Positions 18,445 to 28,792 of a stretch of DNA of 64,000 bases are shown here, one piece after another; within the stretch, counting starts at the first letter, position 1; each line of letters opens with the position of its first letter. Source of the DNA: Andalucia godoyi. Its lineage: Eukaryota > Discoba > Jakobea > Jakobida > Andaluciidae. The DNA is taken from contig VRVR01000039.1 in the NCBI GenBank assembly GCA_009859145.1, positions 131,909-195,908 of the forward strand, given 5' to 3'. The notes beneath the pieces are model-generated. The model was not told the origin of the DNA, did no database searches, and saw only the letters and a program-made list of their open reading frames with translations. The position numbers and the translations under genes are program-made.

Positions 18445-21156
18445 ATGTTTCCGTTCAAATGTTCCCTGCGTGACGTTTCAGTGGATGCATCGCAGCATCA
18501 TCTTGTGGTGACATCGTCGGATGGTCTTTCTGTTTACTTCACCATCGACTCGCAGCTTGAACTTCAGCGAAACATTTTAGGACATGCCTTCCGATCTGCA
18601 CAATTTTCTCCCCACGCATCAAACGTTTCACAGTTTGCTTCACTTACGTCCCAGTACCTTGAGTTGTGGGATATACATGTGGAGGAGCCGTTGCGAACGT
18701 TCGATCATTCTGCTCACAGTGTTGAGTGGTCCCCGTTCGATCCGAATGTAGTACTTACGGGCTGTGGGAAGTTGTGGGACTGGAGAAAGAGAGAGCCGCT
18801 CTCTGCACTCTCCGTGTCTTCGTGGGCCACCACATTTGGGTCATCCTCGCTCTCGTGCCTCACATTTAACAAAATCAATCCATATCTGATTGCTGGTGTT
18901 TGCGGAAATGATGTGCGTGTTTGGGATACGCGCAATCTCTCCACCCTTTACATTCTCGCGCCTCACAGCAAGCCGGTGCTTTCGATTGACTGGTCTTCAG
19001 TGAATCAGAACCTGTTGGTTTCTTCCAGTGCGGATGGACGTGTGAAAGTGTGGGATGTTCGAGATGGCGAAAAACCATTGACTACTACTGTGTCTTCCGA
19101 GATGAATCCCGTGAATGCGGTGAAGTTTGCACCATTTGGAATTGGGTATCTCTTCTCTTGTAGAAATAATCTCTGCCTCTACGGTTTACGGGATATTCGT
19201 GAGCCGGTTCTGGCTGCCGAGTTCGTGGGCCACACTCGTTCTGTGAAAGGGTTTTCCTTTTTGTCGGATGAGAGGTTTGTGTCGTTTTCTGAAGATAATT
19301 CTCTTCGTTTTTGGACTGTTGATCCAGTTGCAGTGGAAGCGTGTGGAAATACAAAGGTCGAATTTACACGGGGTCGCAAAGTCCCATTCTCCCGTACCGA
19401 AGTATCTCGCGCATTGCCAGCAGAGAATTCTGTTGAAGCTGATCGTCCACGGCCTGTGCAGAATGTGCAGTTGCCTCCTTCAGTCCTCGACACGTTTGTC
19501 AGCAAGCCAGATATGTCCCTTATTTCCGATGAGAGTGTTCTGTCATTCCTTCGGTCTCTGGACGGCGTGGTTTTTCTTGAGCAGTACTACATGGGCACTA
19601 TTGCACAACCAGCCCAACGTGAGGTTGTCTTTCAATTATCCATTTTTCCTTTTGTTTTTCGGTTTGAAATGTCTTTCGTTGCCGGCCAGCTTTTAGGGGT
19701 GGTTTACATCCGATTTTTGTCCGTTTCTCCTCCTGTCTTGAATGCTGGGCTTCTGTCTTCGATGCTGTCTTTGGACTGTCACTATTCTCAAGACACGATC
19801 TCCCCCTTTTCTCGTTTAAGAGCATTTGTGTCTGCTTTGTTTGTTTCTCTGCATCGAGATGTACCTCCGTCACTTTCTAACCAGGATTTGGAGCCGCCTT
19901 TGGAAATGAGTTCTAGTGAATCAATACATTCCACCGAGCCTGTTTTGGAAGCCAACGATTCTTCTCGACTGTCTGCTCATCAAAGCGGGGATCATCTCGT
20001 TCCATCTCCCCGTCTTTTTGGATTATCCTTCTGGTCTGGAACATCGACATTTGTCAGGTTTGAAAATCCTTCCTCCGCACTGCTTCAGCAGTCACGATCA
20101 TTTGCTGAGTACCAATCCATTCGATCCGAAGAAGTAAGACATGCGCTCGAACTTTCAAGGACTTTGCAACTTGATGCCCAGTCTTCCAAGGCATTGGATA
20201 TCGAACAGTACTTTTCCAATGTTTTTGCTTTTGCTTCTTCGTCCACTACCACGCCGTCGTCTCATCTTGCAGGACTGGGTAGTAGCGACACGAAGAAAAT
20301 GACAGGTACGTCTGGAAAAACTCTCCTAGGCAGTTCTCTTTCAATTCGTCCGCCTGCATCTTCGGATGTGTCTGTTTCTGGCTCTAAGATTTTGTTGGGT
20401 TCTTCCAATGTTGGGCTCGATACCAACTTGCTTTGTCGCTTGTATAGCATCCAGGGTCTTCCTTCTGATGTCGCTCTTTTGAATCTGAAGGTTGCTTCTG
20501 ACTGCTTTGGAAATTCCCAATGCGCGGCCATCGCGACGTGGGAATTTGCCACGCGTCTTTGTCATGGTATGGATTGTTCATTCGACGTCAAGTTTGGGTA
20601 TTCTCATCCGTTTATTGAAGGAATGGTGATGCACATTTTCGGGCGTTTGATTGCAGAACGAGATTTCATTTCGGTATCGTTCTTCTTGTGTTGGATTATT
20701 CAGCAGCCTCGGCTCCGCATGATTGTTGAGCGATCTCAGGACTATTCGTTTTACTCGGATGTTGTTTCACGATTTTGTGATCTCCTTTGCGGCTTGCAGT
20801 TATGGACTAAATATGCAGAAGTCATGAAAATCATGTCGTTGTACGATGATGTGCTCAGTCGAAGGGTTCGAACAACAACCGAGGCGATTGTGTGCTCGGT
20901 GTGCCACCGTCGGGCCCGTGGACTTGTGTGCGTGTGTCCATGCTGCGGTCATGGTGGTCACCTATCTCATGTTCTTGAATGGTTTAAGTGCGTTGATGAC
21001 CGGCTGTTGATATCATGTCCATGGCCAGGGTGTGGTTGTGAGTGTCATCGTCATACTGATTCTTGGATGCAGGAGGATACTTCAAATTTCCGTAACCCGT
21101 TCAAAATGCAGTCCGTCTTATTTGGTCACAACCAGAACGATGCGTTTCAAATGTAA
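18445..21156 (+). CDS. WDR59: WDR59-like GATOR2 subunit
   Basis: The 903-aa protein starts with WD40 repeats (about residues 1-290; for example VKVWDVRDG and VRVWDTRN). An RWD-like segment follows around 365-450. A Cys/His-rich zinc-binding RING-like end lies at about 816-870, reading CSVCHRRARG...CPCCGHGGHLSHVLEWF...CPWPGCGCEC, the characteristic end of WDR59/WDR24/MIOS proteins. The combination WD40-RWD-RING is that of WDR59, part of GATOR2, which opposes GATOR1 and activates TORC1 on the lysosome or vacuole when amino acids are plentiful. Size is close to the human protein (974 aa). The middle part (about 480-640) is Ser-rich and disordered. No intron. WDR24 is the main alternative, but WDR24 lacks the RWD domain. 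Confidence 0.88.
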   Translation: MFPFKCSLRDVSVDASQHHLVVTSSDGLSVYFTIDSQLELQRNILGHAFRSAQFSPHASNVSQFASLTSQYLELWDIHVEEPLRTFDHSAHSVEWSPFDPNVVLTGCGKLWDWRKREPLSALSVSSWATTFGSSSLSCLTFNKINPYLIAGVCGNDVRVWDTRNLSTLYILAPHSKPVLSIDWSSVNQNLLVSSSADGRVKVWDVRDGEKPLTTTVSSEMNPVNAVKFAPFGIGYLFSCRNNLCLYGLRDIREPVLAAEFVGHTRSVKGFSFLSDERFVSFSEDNSLRFWTVDPVAVEACGNTKVEFTRGRKVPFSRTEVSRALPAENSVEADRPRPVQNVQLPPSVLDTFVSKPDMSLISDESVLSFLRSLDGVVFLEQYYMGTIAQPAQREVVFQLSIFPFVFRFEMSFVAGQLLGVVYIRFLSVSPPVLNAGLLSSMLSLDCHYSQDTISPFSRLRAFVSALFVSLHRDVPPSLSNQDLEPPLEMSSSESIHSTEPVLEANDSSRLSAHQSGDHLVPSPRLFGLSFWSGTSTFVRFENPSSALLQQSRSFAEYQSIRSEEVRHALELSRTLQLDAQSSKALDIEQYFSNVFAFASSSTTTPSSHLAGLGSSDTKKMTGTSGKTLLGSSLSIRPPASSDVSVSGSKILLGSSNVGLDTNLLCRLYSIQGLPSDVALLNLKVASDCFGNSQCAAIATWEFATRLCHGMDCSFDVKFGYSHPFIEGMVMHIFGRLIAERDFISVSFFLCWIIQQPRLRMIVERSQDYSFYSDVVSRFCDLLCGLQLWTKYAEVMKIMSLYDDVLSRRVRTTTEAIVCSVCHRRARGLVCVCPCCGHGGHLSHVLEWFKCVDDRLLISCPWPGCGCECHRHTDSWMQEDTSNFRNPFKMQSVLFGHNQNDAFQM

Positions 21157-21183
21157 AACATGTAAATGCGAAAAACAAATTCA

Positions 21184-22997
21184 CTAGTATCCACCTTGAT
21201 CTCCGAACAATGCATTAATTGCAGCATTGTTGGGATTTACAGGACCCCAAATATCAGGATGATCCCGTGCAACTTCTTCCCAGAAGTACTTCGCGAACAA
21301 GTTGTTCGAAACCTGCGATGGATGAAATCCATCAATGGGCTCGATTAGTTCCCAAGCTTGGCCCCCTTGGGCTTCCCAGATCTTCAAAACGGCAGCAACA
21401 TCGTAAGGATAATAGACCATCTTGAAATTCTTAAAAGTATTCTCCTGAATAATCTTTGGATAAATCGCACTCAAGATTGCTGCTCTTTCGGAGGTCAGAT
21501 CACGAATTGTTTCATTCGTATTCATCCAGCCTCTGCACGGGGAAATGCTCAAGCAATTCAAATAGGAGTACACGTCTTCGTAAGTGACGCCGATCGGATG
21601 AGTTCTTGCATGCATCGTGTCCCAGAGGATACGTCCATCGACCAACCCAATCAGTATCACCGACGATCCACTCGGCAACTTTGTGTCCAGCCAGTTCAGC
21701 GTCTTGAGAACAGAAGCTTCAAAGTCTGTGGGCTGGGTCCACCGTAAATCATCATGTCCATTGCAGACATCATTGCCAATGAGCGCGTGAAAAACCACAG
21801 CCGGATTATCTGTAAGCTGATTTCGGTTCATGGAATCTTTGATGCCGTCTGCCATCGATCCAACTCTTGCGCCGTTCACACCGATATTTTGAAAGTCTCG
21901 GTGATTGCACCGGTTCGTCTGTCTCAATCTGAGATAGATTGAATCCACAGGACCCGGAACATCGCCAGTTTGATCCGTTGTATGTCCCGTGTAAGATCCT
22001 AAATGAGGCCAATCCAACTCATTCTCCAATGCCCAGAGCAGCCAATCAAACGTCCCCTTGCCAATAAGCGAAGCATTCATCCACGAAGACGGAATCCGGA
22101 AATCTAAAATTGAACATAGAATAGCCCAACAATGAAAAACACCAAAACAAACTCCATAAGGATGAACTGTTCAAAAATGCATTAAACCCACATAAAAAAG
22201 AAAAACAAAAAGTACATACGAGCAGTCGCAGAATCTCCCAGAGCGATCAGGCCGCGGGGAGCCGTTCCCTTACACAGCAGATCCTTGAACGACTCTCCAC
22301 GAATATTGATTCCTTTGATTCCGTTGCAGTTATAGTCAACAAACGGGTCGCGCTTGGCCTGAACATTGCGTCCAGGATACACTGCGGCATCCTCGTCATT
22401 GCAGTCTGCCCCACGCCAGCTGGTACCACGGAACGTATCGAGCGTAGAGAAAAAGTCCTCGTCAAGATCCACCAGCGGTTCATGTGAGTCAAACACGCGA
22501 AGAAGCTGTTCCTTAATCCAATCCCACGGATCCGTTCCACCGATAGAAGACGTCAGAATCTTCTGCAGTCGCACTTCTTCTTCCTGCAGCGCGGACAATG
22601 AGCGTCTGGGAGATGAAGACGGCTTCGGAAAGACTTGGCACTGCGGCCACTGATCGCATATCTTGATTCTTCGGCAAGCCTCGTCTGCACCAACTTTCTG
22701 GTCGATCAAGTTGATCACCAAAGGACCGAACTTGTCAACAAGATTTTGACAAGGCGTCTTGAGAGCGACGGGAAACCAGTCGCAGACTTCGGCTACAGTT
22801 TTCGCGATTCCCTGCGCGTGAATGTCGGAATACTGTTCGAGAAGACCGACAACGATCGTGCATGCCGCGCAACTCGTTGGATTCGGAGAATCGCCTGTCA
22901 GCAGACCAGGACCGTTCCAGAAAAATGCCCGAGACGAAGAAACAAACAGGGCAAAGATGAGACAAAGCCCACACAACAGTGACCCAGAGCGCCGCAT
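21184..22997 (-). CDS. AOAH: Acyloxyacyl hydrolase (AOAH), two exons
   Basis: Exon 1 is 22997-22220 and exon 2 is 22103-21184, joined through a 116-bp GT-AG intron, giving 565 aa (human AOAH 575). The protein has a signal peptide (about 1-24), a saposin-B domain (about 40-125, with its cysteines), and a calcium-site-like DCNDEDAAVYPGR stretch. A GDSL-type hydrolase domain follows: nucleophile Ser256 in ALGDSATAHF, which is formed exactly across the splice junction, then IGNDVCNGHDD, and DGFHPSQ with the catalytic Asp/His. In animals AOAH removes secondary acyl chains from bacterial lipopolysaccharide. In a phagotrophic protist a secreted or lysosomal role in digesting bacterial lipids is likely (inference). 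The restored motif across the junction makes the intron call firm. Confidence 0.95.
22104..22219 (-). other. Spliceosomal intron in AOAH gene
   Basis: On the minus strand the donor reads GTATGT and the acceptor TTTTAG. Removing these 116 bases joins codon 260 (C|AT, His) and restores the family motif after the catalytic serine. Confidence 0.92.
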
Positions 22998-23366
22998 ACT
23001 ATCAAAATATTCCCTTTTTTTCCCTTCCCCTTTCCCTTTTCTCTCCTCTCTTTCTCACAAGAAAAGAAAAGAAAAAGCCTTTTTATTACTACTATTATAT
23101 ATATATATATATATATATTGGGCATGAAAAATGCCCGGGTAGCGCAAACCGCAAAAAATGAGAGGCTGCTGGACTGGGCTCCAGCCCCTAGCGGATTTGA
23201 ATAGGAAGGCAGCTGTCATGCATCACGTGAGGCCATGCAGGTTCAAGCTGGGAAAATGAGACATGGAAAGTGTTGAGATTCTCAAGATTTTTTAATACTT
23301 CGTTTTGGCTTTTGGTATCTTGTTTGTGGTCAAGACAGGCCATTTTCTTGCGACGCAGTTGGAGAA
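22998..23366. other. Bidirectional intergenic region with (AT)n
   Basis: These 370 bp separate the AOAH gene and the plus-strand gene at 23367. They contain T/C- and A/G-rich tracts directly upstream of AOAH and an AT dinucleotide repeat at about 23094-23118. No gene. Confidence 0.6.
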
Positions 23367-24491
23367 ATGTCGAATGTGTCAGAGGCGGTTGCGTCCAGTA
23401 GCTCGGAGGTCGACGAGTTGTTGGAAGAAGAATCATCTTTCTGGGGATCTGTGTGGGGGGCCGCGTCTCGGATAACACAGAAAATTCAGAAATCTGTGGA
23501 TGGAATCATTGCACCCGTTGAAGCACCCAGTCCCACTGGCCGCGAGGATCAACCTCCAGCAGAGAATCCACCTGTGCAAGAGCATGTTCTGGGTTCGGAC
23601 GATGTGATTGAGTCTGATGCTGACGAATCCAAAAAAACTGGACTGTTTTCGTACTTTGCCAACAGCGACGAGTTCCGATTTGTCAGCAAACTTGCTTCCC
23701 AGGTTGCTTCAGATGCGATGAAGGTCTTGAATTCAGATATATCTGCACTGGCAGGTCCGACAACGGAGACCGAATCGTTCGACAATTTAAATGACGCACT
23801 GCGTTCGGCAGACCAGGCTGCGCCTGTGCCTGAAGCAATGGAAGACACGCCAACCAATGCCGGCGACAGCATGGATGGAGGATTCTCCATGTCGGAACTG
23901 AATAGCACTTTGGACGTGGGAGCAAAAGAGCGGGATGAAGAAACTGGTTCGTTTGATTCCAATTTCAGAAAGCAAGGAGGCATCGATCTATTGGAGAAGT
24001 TTGGAGAGCTCAATTCTGCTTTGGAAGGTACCGTCGTCGATCCGTCCGTTATCAAAAAGTTAAGGATTCCACAAGATGCTCTTGATCTGTCGGTGAACAC
24101 GGAATTGCTTGAGAAACTCCCCTTCCGCATTCAGGACCATCAAGGGGTTGCGGAGAATGTTGTTTCCGCAATGAGATTCTTATTTGAATTTGCAGAGAAT
24201 CTGTCGTCTACGAAGAAAGTTCCGGAGTGGTTCCGAGAAGTTAAACTGTGTTTTGCAGTCTCATATTCCGAAGAATTTTCCACACCCCCCGATTCGCCAC
24301 GCGATCTAAATCTGGATCTGGTGTTGCAAGATGCTGTGCATTTGCAGTTGTTTGTCGAGTTTGTGATTCAGCAAATCGAGTCCGTGATTCGAAGCAGGAA
24401 GCTCGATGTTTCTCTTTCCGGGGAAATACGCAGCATTTTTTCTGATTGTGTGGAGCCGTTCGCGGCGTTGTTTACGCAGATTGAGCGGTAA
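23367..24491 (+). CDS. Unrecognised acidic protein, 374 aa
   Basis: The ORF has a clear ATG start and an AT-rich 3' flank. The N-terminal quarter is acidic and Ser-rich but includes amphipathic helices with Trp/Phe (FWGSVWGAASRITQKIQKSV near residues 24-43 and FRFVSKLASQVASDAMKVL near 98-116). These look like membrane-surface binding helices, somewhat as in FAM114/NOXP20 proteins, but the match is too weak to name. The C-terminal 180 residues are predicted helical, with no catalytic motif. No signal peptide or transmembrane segment. It is followed 52 bp later by the convergent XPC/Rad4 gene. Confidence 0.7.
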   Translation: MSNVSEAVASSSSEVDELLEEESSFWGSVWGAASRITQKIQKSVDGIIAPVEAPSPTGREDQPPAENPPVQEHVLGSDDVIESDADESKKTGLFSYFANSDEFRFVSKLASQVASDAMKVLNSDISALAGPTTETESFDNLNDALRSADQAAPVPEAMEDTPTNAGDSMDGGFSMSELNSTLDVGAKERDEETGSFDSNFRKQGGIDLLEKFGELNSALEGTVVDPSVIKKLRIPQDALDLSVNTELLEKLPFRIQDHQGVAENVVSAMRFLFEFAENLSSTKKVPEWFREVKLCFAVSYSEEFSTPPDSPRDLNLDLVLQDAVHLQLFVEFVIQQIESVIRSRKLDVSLSGEIRSIFSDCVEPFAALFTQIER

Positions 24492-24543
24492 AGAAGATAA
24501 ACATATATAAATAACTGTACATCGAGGTTGGCGGGTTGGGAAA

Positions 24544-26877
24544 TCACTGCCCTTTGGCGTTGGACAGGATGTTTCCGAGATTCAATTCAGCTCCGAGATC
24601 GCCGACGGGACGCGTTTTGGGCGCCTGCTGACAAAGACCAGAGTTATATCTCTTTCGCAGTTTGACCAACTCTACCATGCCAATCACCAACCTTTCCCAG
24701 CGACCAACACACTCCTTTTCGCGCCTCTCTGTGGCTCTTTGCAGTCGCAGTTCTTCTGCCTTTTTGTATTCAATGAGCAGTTGTTCTTTGAATTCGGAAC
24801 ACACAACAATTCCTTCAATGCGCGGAACCGACCTACCTCCACGAACATCAAAGCCGGTCATCGCGGGAGCAAAGTCTAAACCAAGTTTTCTTGCGGTGAT
24901 GCTTAAGCGCGGTAGGTTCAGTTGGACAGTGCCAATCGGTAAACAAGAAGGATTCCACACTTCGACATTGCCCCTCTCATTCTTTGGGACTTTTCCGTTT
25001 TCAGCCACTCCTGCTCGAAAGACATCAGTCTGCCAGGCACCGTACAGAAGAACATCTCCAGTGTTCCTGTTTGCACGAGAGGCGACTGTTTTGGCAGGAC
25101 GCGGAATCTCTTCAGCTCGAACCTGTCGTCCTTCCCGAATCCAGCGGGATTTAGTATGGAGCAAAGCCTTATCCGACACGCGAAACACGGGTGCACCACG
25201 AAATACGCCCACGGTCCGAGCACTGGGAGGAATACATTCATACCGGGACAGGTGCTTTTCAAGAATATATGTCGGATGACTCTTAAACGCGCTTTCAGAG
25301 GACGGAAGCGGCTCATTCTGCCTCGCAAACTCGAGCTGCGACACCTCATTCTTTGTAAAAATTGTATCATCCTGTTTGGCCGAAGCCTCAGATAGCAAGC
25401 GGACAACCTCTTCTTCGGCAAGTCTCCGCTGTGCAATGGCAGACCACTTGTTGCAGTATCTAGGACTTACGTCTACGACAAAGCCATCTTCACTGGAGAT
25501 GTAGTAGGAAAACTGATCGCTTTTCACCACCTCTTCTCCGCTATCCACTTTCTTGGGACACTTTTCTCGACGAGTCGCCGAAACTTGCGCATCATCCAGG
25601 ACTATGGGAATCCACACATCATTGATGCTATCGTACACTTCGAGAACAACAATTTTCCAAATAGCAAACTCATTCTGGAATGCGGGATGCTCAAACTGTC
25701 GAGATATCGAGCCATGCACCGTTGTTGATATGCTAGAATTCTGACGTTTTGGAGCTTTCAAACTCTTGGCATCCGGCAAGCTCGGAAAGTAGAGTCTCGC
25801 ATTCAAACCCGGAATCCACAGAGTTGACGTCATCGAAGGTCGCAATGGGTACGGTTCCACGGGGACCACTACCCTGCATCGGATCTTCAGCAATCGACAA
25901 AGACTGCAGAGCAGCACAACATCCTTTCTTGAAAACTGCTTGCAGAACTCACGTACTTCAGCAATTGTTGGGTGTGCATTCATATCCCAATCCTCTGGGA
26001 GCAAAGAAAAGGCAATGTTCTTGGTAAGATCATCATCAGCTTGGTTCGACAAACTCAGAGCAGAGTTGCAGGCCACGAGAAGGTGGACAATATGCTGCAG
26101 TCGAGCCAGCTTGGCTTCGCGAGGAGTTATTCGTTTGACAGGCACACGACTTCTCTTCTTGATTGGCCCTTCCTCTGCAGAAATGTCTTCATTAACCGCT
26201 TCGCGCTCCAAGTCTTCTTCTCCATGTTTTTGCACACTGGCACTCGTACCAAGACGATGCTCGACAAGATCGTACACAGAGAATCCTTTGGAAGACGGCT
26301 GTTGTGGATGTTCATCCCATTCCTCATCATCATCTTCATTTGTGGCGCGCAGATCCTCATCGCAGGCCTCTGTCCTGTGTTCGTAATCCGGAACAGGGAA
26401 GCGCTCCCCGCTGTGCTCACCTTCCAGGACAGCCAAGTGTCCCAAAGCGGAAGATGACTCTTCGATAGTTCGTCTTCGGCTAGCAACTTTTGATTCTTTC
26501 CGTCTGCTGTCCGCCACCAGTCGCGACTCCCCTTTTCTCTTGTTCAGGACATGGGACATCTGCAACGAACTCGCCTCAATAAGGGTGTCCAACTGGTCGG
26601 ATTGGACCGCAGAGGAACCAGGGGCTTTTGGTACCACAGGAGGAATGCCAATCTTTGGGTTTCTCTTAATTGTGTCCGCAGCACGGTCAACGGACGGCTC
26701 TTCGTTGCGTGTTGGCGATGTCGACTGCAGCAGCTGCGGTCCTTTCGGCATCGTCCGACGCCTTTTTTTGGGAATCGGTTCTTCGTACTCCTCTCCCGAC
26801 GACAACAATTCGTCCGTGTCAAAGTCGTCATCGCTTGGCTTTCGACGATCCTTCTTCCTCGAGTCCTTTCGCACCAT
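24544..26877 (-). CDS. RAD4: XPC/Rad4 nucleotide-excision-repair protein
   Basis: The 777-aa product is the damage sensor that starts global-genome nucleotide excision repair in the nucleus, usually with Rad23. Residues 1-230 are charged and disordered with several basic clusters that could serve as nuclear signals. A transglutaminase-like domain without need for catalysis spans about 250-500. The beta-hairpin domains follow: BHD1 at about 529-580 (HPTYILEKHLSRYECI), BHD2 at about 585-650 (LYGAWQTDVFRAG), and BHD3 at about 655-725 (NLPRLSITARKLGLDFAPAMTGF, with an Arg-Pro-Ile-Glu-like RIEGIVV end). The order and spacing match yeast Rad4 and human XPC. No intron. The tail ends in a Lys/Arg segment followed by a short acidic-polar end. 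Confidence 0.93.
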   Translation of the reverse strand: MVRKDSRKKDRRKPSDDDFDTDELLSSGEEYEEPIPKKRRRTMPKGPQLLQSTSPTRNEEPSVDRAADTIKRNPKIGIPPVVPKAPGSSAVQSDQLDTLIEASSLQMSHVLNKRKGESRLVADSRRKESKVASRRRTIEESSSALGHLAVLEGEHSGERFPVPDYEHRTEACDEDLRATNEDDDEEWDEHPQQPSSKGFSVYDLVEHRLGTSASVQKHGEEDLEREAVNEDISAEEGPIKKRSRVPVKRITPREAKLARLQHIVHLLVACNSALSLSNQADDDLTKNIAFSLLPEDWDMNAHPTIAEVREFCKQFSRKDVVLLCSLCRLLKIRCRVVVPVEPYPLRPSMTSTLWIPGLNARLYFPSLPDAKSLKAPKRQNSSISTTVHGSISRQFEHPAFQNEFAIWKIVVLEVYDSINDVWIPIVLDDAQVSATRREKCPKKVDSGEEVVKSDQFSYYISSEDGFVVDVSPRYCNKWSAIAQRRLAEEEVVRLLSEASAKQDDTIFTKNEVSQLEFARQNEPLPSSESAFKSHPTYILEKHLSRYECIPPSARTVGVFRGAPVFRVSDKALLHTKSRWIREGRQVRAEEIPRPAKTVASRANRNTGDVLLYGAWQTDVFRAGVAENGKVPKNERGNVEVWNPSCLPIGTVQLNLPRLSITARKLGLDFAPAMTGFDVRGGRSVPRIEGIVVCSEFKEQLLIEYKKAEELRLQRATERREKECVGRWERLVIGMVELVKLRKRYNSGLCQQAPKTRPVGDLGAELNLGNILSNAKGQ

Positions 26878-27095
26878 TGCTATTGTTATTGTGTTTTTGT
26901 CAATTTTGCCGATTTTGCCGGTTATTCTGCAAATGACAAGGATGCAGGTTTCTCAATCTACAAACTTGAGAAAGTCGAATCTTTATTCTTCCATTCTTCG
27001 GCGTTTTGATCCAGATTTCCTCACCTACACGAGTTTTCGTTGAGGCACTGTAGTTGCCAGACACAACTCGCGCAACAGGGATCTCGTGTCTGCCG

Positions 27096-27719
27096 TTAGC
27101 AGGATGTGTTTTGCCGAATGGCTGTGATCATGTCTGCAACGGCGCTCCAGGAATGCGCACGAATAACGCTTTCATGTGTCTCGGCTTTGTTCCAACCATA
27201 TCGGCCGTCCCAGTCAAATAAGATGGTTTGGATTCCAACTGCTGCACACTGGTTTGCATACCGAACGTTATCGTCAATCAAGACTTTTGCGCCAACGGAC
27301 AGACAAAGTTCGCTCTTTGGAATGGATTTTCCCGTCTGGCTATAGTGGTTGCCAAACAGAACTTGCGTGAATAAGTCTGGAAAATGCTCGTTGAGCCATC
27401 TTCGTGTCTCCGCTTCAACGATGTTTTGACGAGCGGTCACAACGACCAAATTACAGCCGCTGTTCTTCAGATTCTGCAGCACTTGCAAAGAACCAGGAAC
27501 AGGCTCGATTTTCTGAAAGTCTTCTGATTGGAAAAACTGCAGCACCTTCTCCGACGATTGCTCCGCTGTCCCGCCCCACACATTCATAAAGTCATACGAA
27601 AAGAAATCATCCAAACTCAAATTGGAACCAAACAACTTGTTGTGAAACCTGCACAGAGCCTCCACAAACTGCCCCAGAACTTCGTCCAGATCCACAGCAA
27701 CAGTAAACTCGTGTCGCAT
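27096..27719 (-). CDS. HAD-family 5'(3')-deoxyribonucleotidase-like phosphatase
   Basis: The ATG at 27719 gives 207 aa; the frame extends upstream only through a GTG. HAD motif I is VAVDLDEVL (nucleophile Asp10, acid/base Asp12). The Thr of motif II is in VVVTARQ near residue 95, a motif III Lys is nearby, and motif IV is VLIDDN near 148. A Phe/Tyr-rich cap follows motif I (FFSYDFMNVWGG), as in the NT5C type (Pfam 5_nucleotid NT5C) that dephosphorylates deoxynucleoside monophosphates. No targeting peptide is seen, so the cytosol is likely. Exact substrate cannot be read from sequence; a related nucleotide or sugar-phosphate phosphatase is possible. Confidence 0.8.
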   Translation of the reverse strand: MRHEFTVAVDLDEVLGQFVEALCRFHNKLFGSNLSLDDFFSYDFMNVWGGTAEQSSEKVLQFFQSEDFQKIEPVPGSLQVLQNLKNSGCNLVVVTARQNIVEAETRRWLNEHFPDLFTQVLFGNHYSQTGKSIPKSELCLSVGAKVLIDDNVRYANQCAAVGIQTILFDWDGRYGWNKAETHESVIRAHSWSAVADMITAIRQNTSC

Positions 27720-28154
27720 CAAAAAAACAATCCTTTTTTCAGATATAATAAAGAATAACAATACCACTCGCTGCTCCCGGCCTCTTTCGCCTATTTTTTT
27801 TCTTTCCCTTTCATTTGCTGTTCTCCTGGATTTTCCCGGACTTTCAGCGAAGAAGCCCGCTTACCCTGATAAGGTGTCGCCATCTGTCGACTTGCGGGAT
27901 CCCCCCCGATTTGGAAAGAGAGAACTGTTTTTGTCCGTCTTTTTGGAGTTTGGACAATGACGACTCTTCATCATATCGCACGGATTTATTCGCTATCAGA
28001 TCGACTTTGGCGTCCGCCTTCACCGTTCCCCCTACCTCCCGAATTCAAGGATACGATTGCGAAAAGGGCCTGTACAGAATCGATACAAGCACTCGTAGTA
28101 TCATTTTTTGGAATTGTTGCTTGTTGCTGATTTTTTTAAAACCTTAAATTTTGG
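27720..28154. other. Bidirectional intergenic region
   Basis: About 435 bp lie between the divergent HAD phosphatase and coiled-coil genes, with AT-rich and T/C-rich stretches. A plus-strand open frame (27815-28147) looks random in composition. Nothing specific was recognised. Confidence 0.5.
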
Positions 28155-28502
28155 ATGTCGATTGCGAGGAATCTGCTGTCGTGCATCTCTTCATTAGATG
28201 CGCATCATGCTGTTCTGAGTGCAGAAATGCACCAAATCAAAGAAGATGTTGCGAGACTGGAGCGGCTATCGGAGAAGTACAGGCTGCGCAAAACAAAAAA
28301 GGCAAATCGGATGCTCGGCGCCCTGTTGGATGAGAAGGAGCAGCTGAAACGTGAAATCGAAATCCAGATCGATCTCTTTTCCTTGCATTTGGATTCGGGT
28401 GTCAAGATTGCAAAGCGCTTGGATGTTTCTTGTGGAGCCGCAGTGCTTTCAGGAGGAGTGATCGATGCAGAAAGCAGCATCCTTGCTCACCAGTCCCTGT
28501 AA
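28155..28502 (+). CDS. Small coiled-coil protein, 115 aa
   Basis: From the ATG at 28155 the product forms a heptad-like helix at about residues 20-85, rich in Leu, Glu, Lys and Arg, then a short Ala/Gly/Ser tail. No signal peptide. I do not recognise a family; small coiled-coil subunits of centrosomal, ciliary or tethering complexes look like this. The last codon is followed by a GTAAAA donor-like sequence, so a further 3' exon in 28513-28972 cannot be excluded. Confidence 0.45.
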   Translation: MSIARNLLSCISSLDAHHAVLSAEMHQIKEDVARLERLSEKYRLRKTKKANRMLGALLDEKEQLKREIEIQIDLFSLHLDSGVKIAKRLDVSCGAAVLSGGVIDAESSILAHQSL

Positions 28503-28792
28503 AAAGCCCTGAGTGCGCGTGTTTGCGTTATCATGGACTTATCGTGCAGCAACCAATGGTTTCCCCCCGTCTCTGCTTCCGTGTTCAAGCCGTCTCAAAC
28601 TGTCTTGTCTTTTTCCGGTATTCTTTTTATATTATTTTTACCATACGTCAAACATCCAAAAGGGCGCTTCCATAAACTTGAAATCAGAGAATTCGAGACT
28701 TCTTCCGTCTCCGTTGTTTCCTTCTCAATCCCGTCTCCTGCATCCGTTCCCCACTTCTGTTTGTGGTCCCTCTGCTGGTGCTTCTTCGGACG

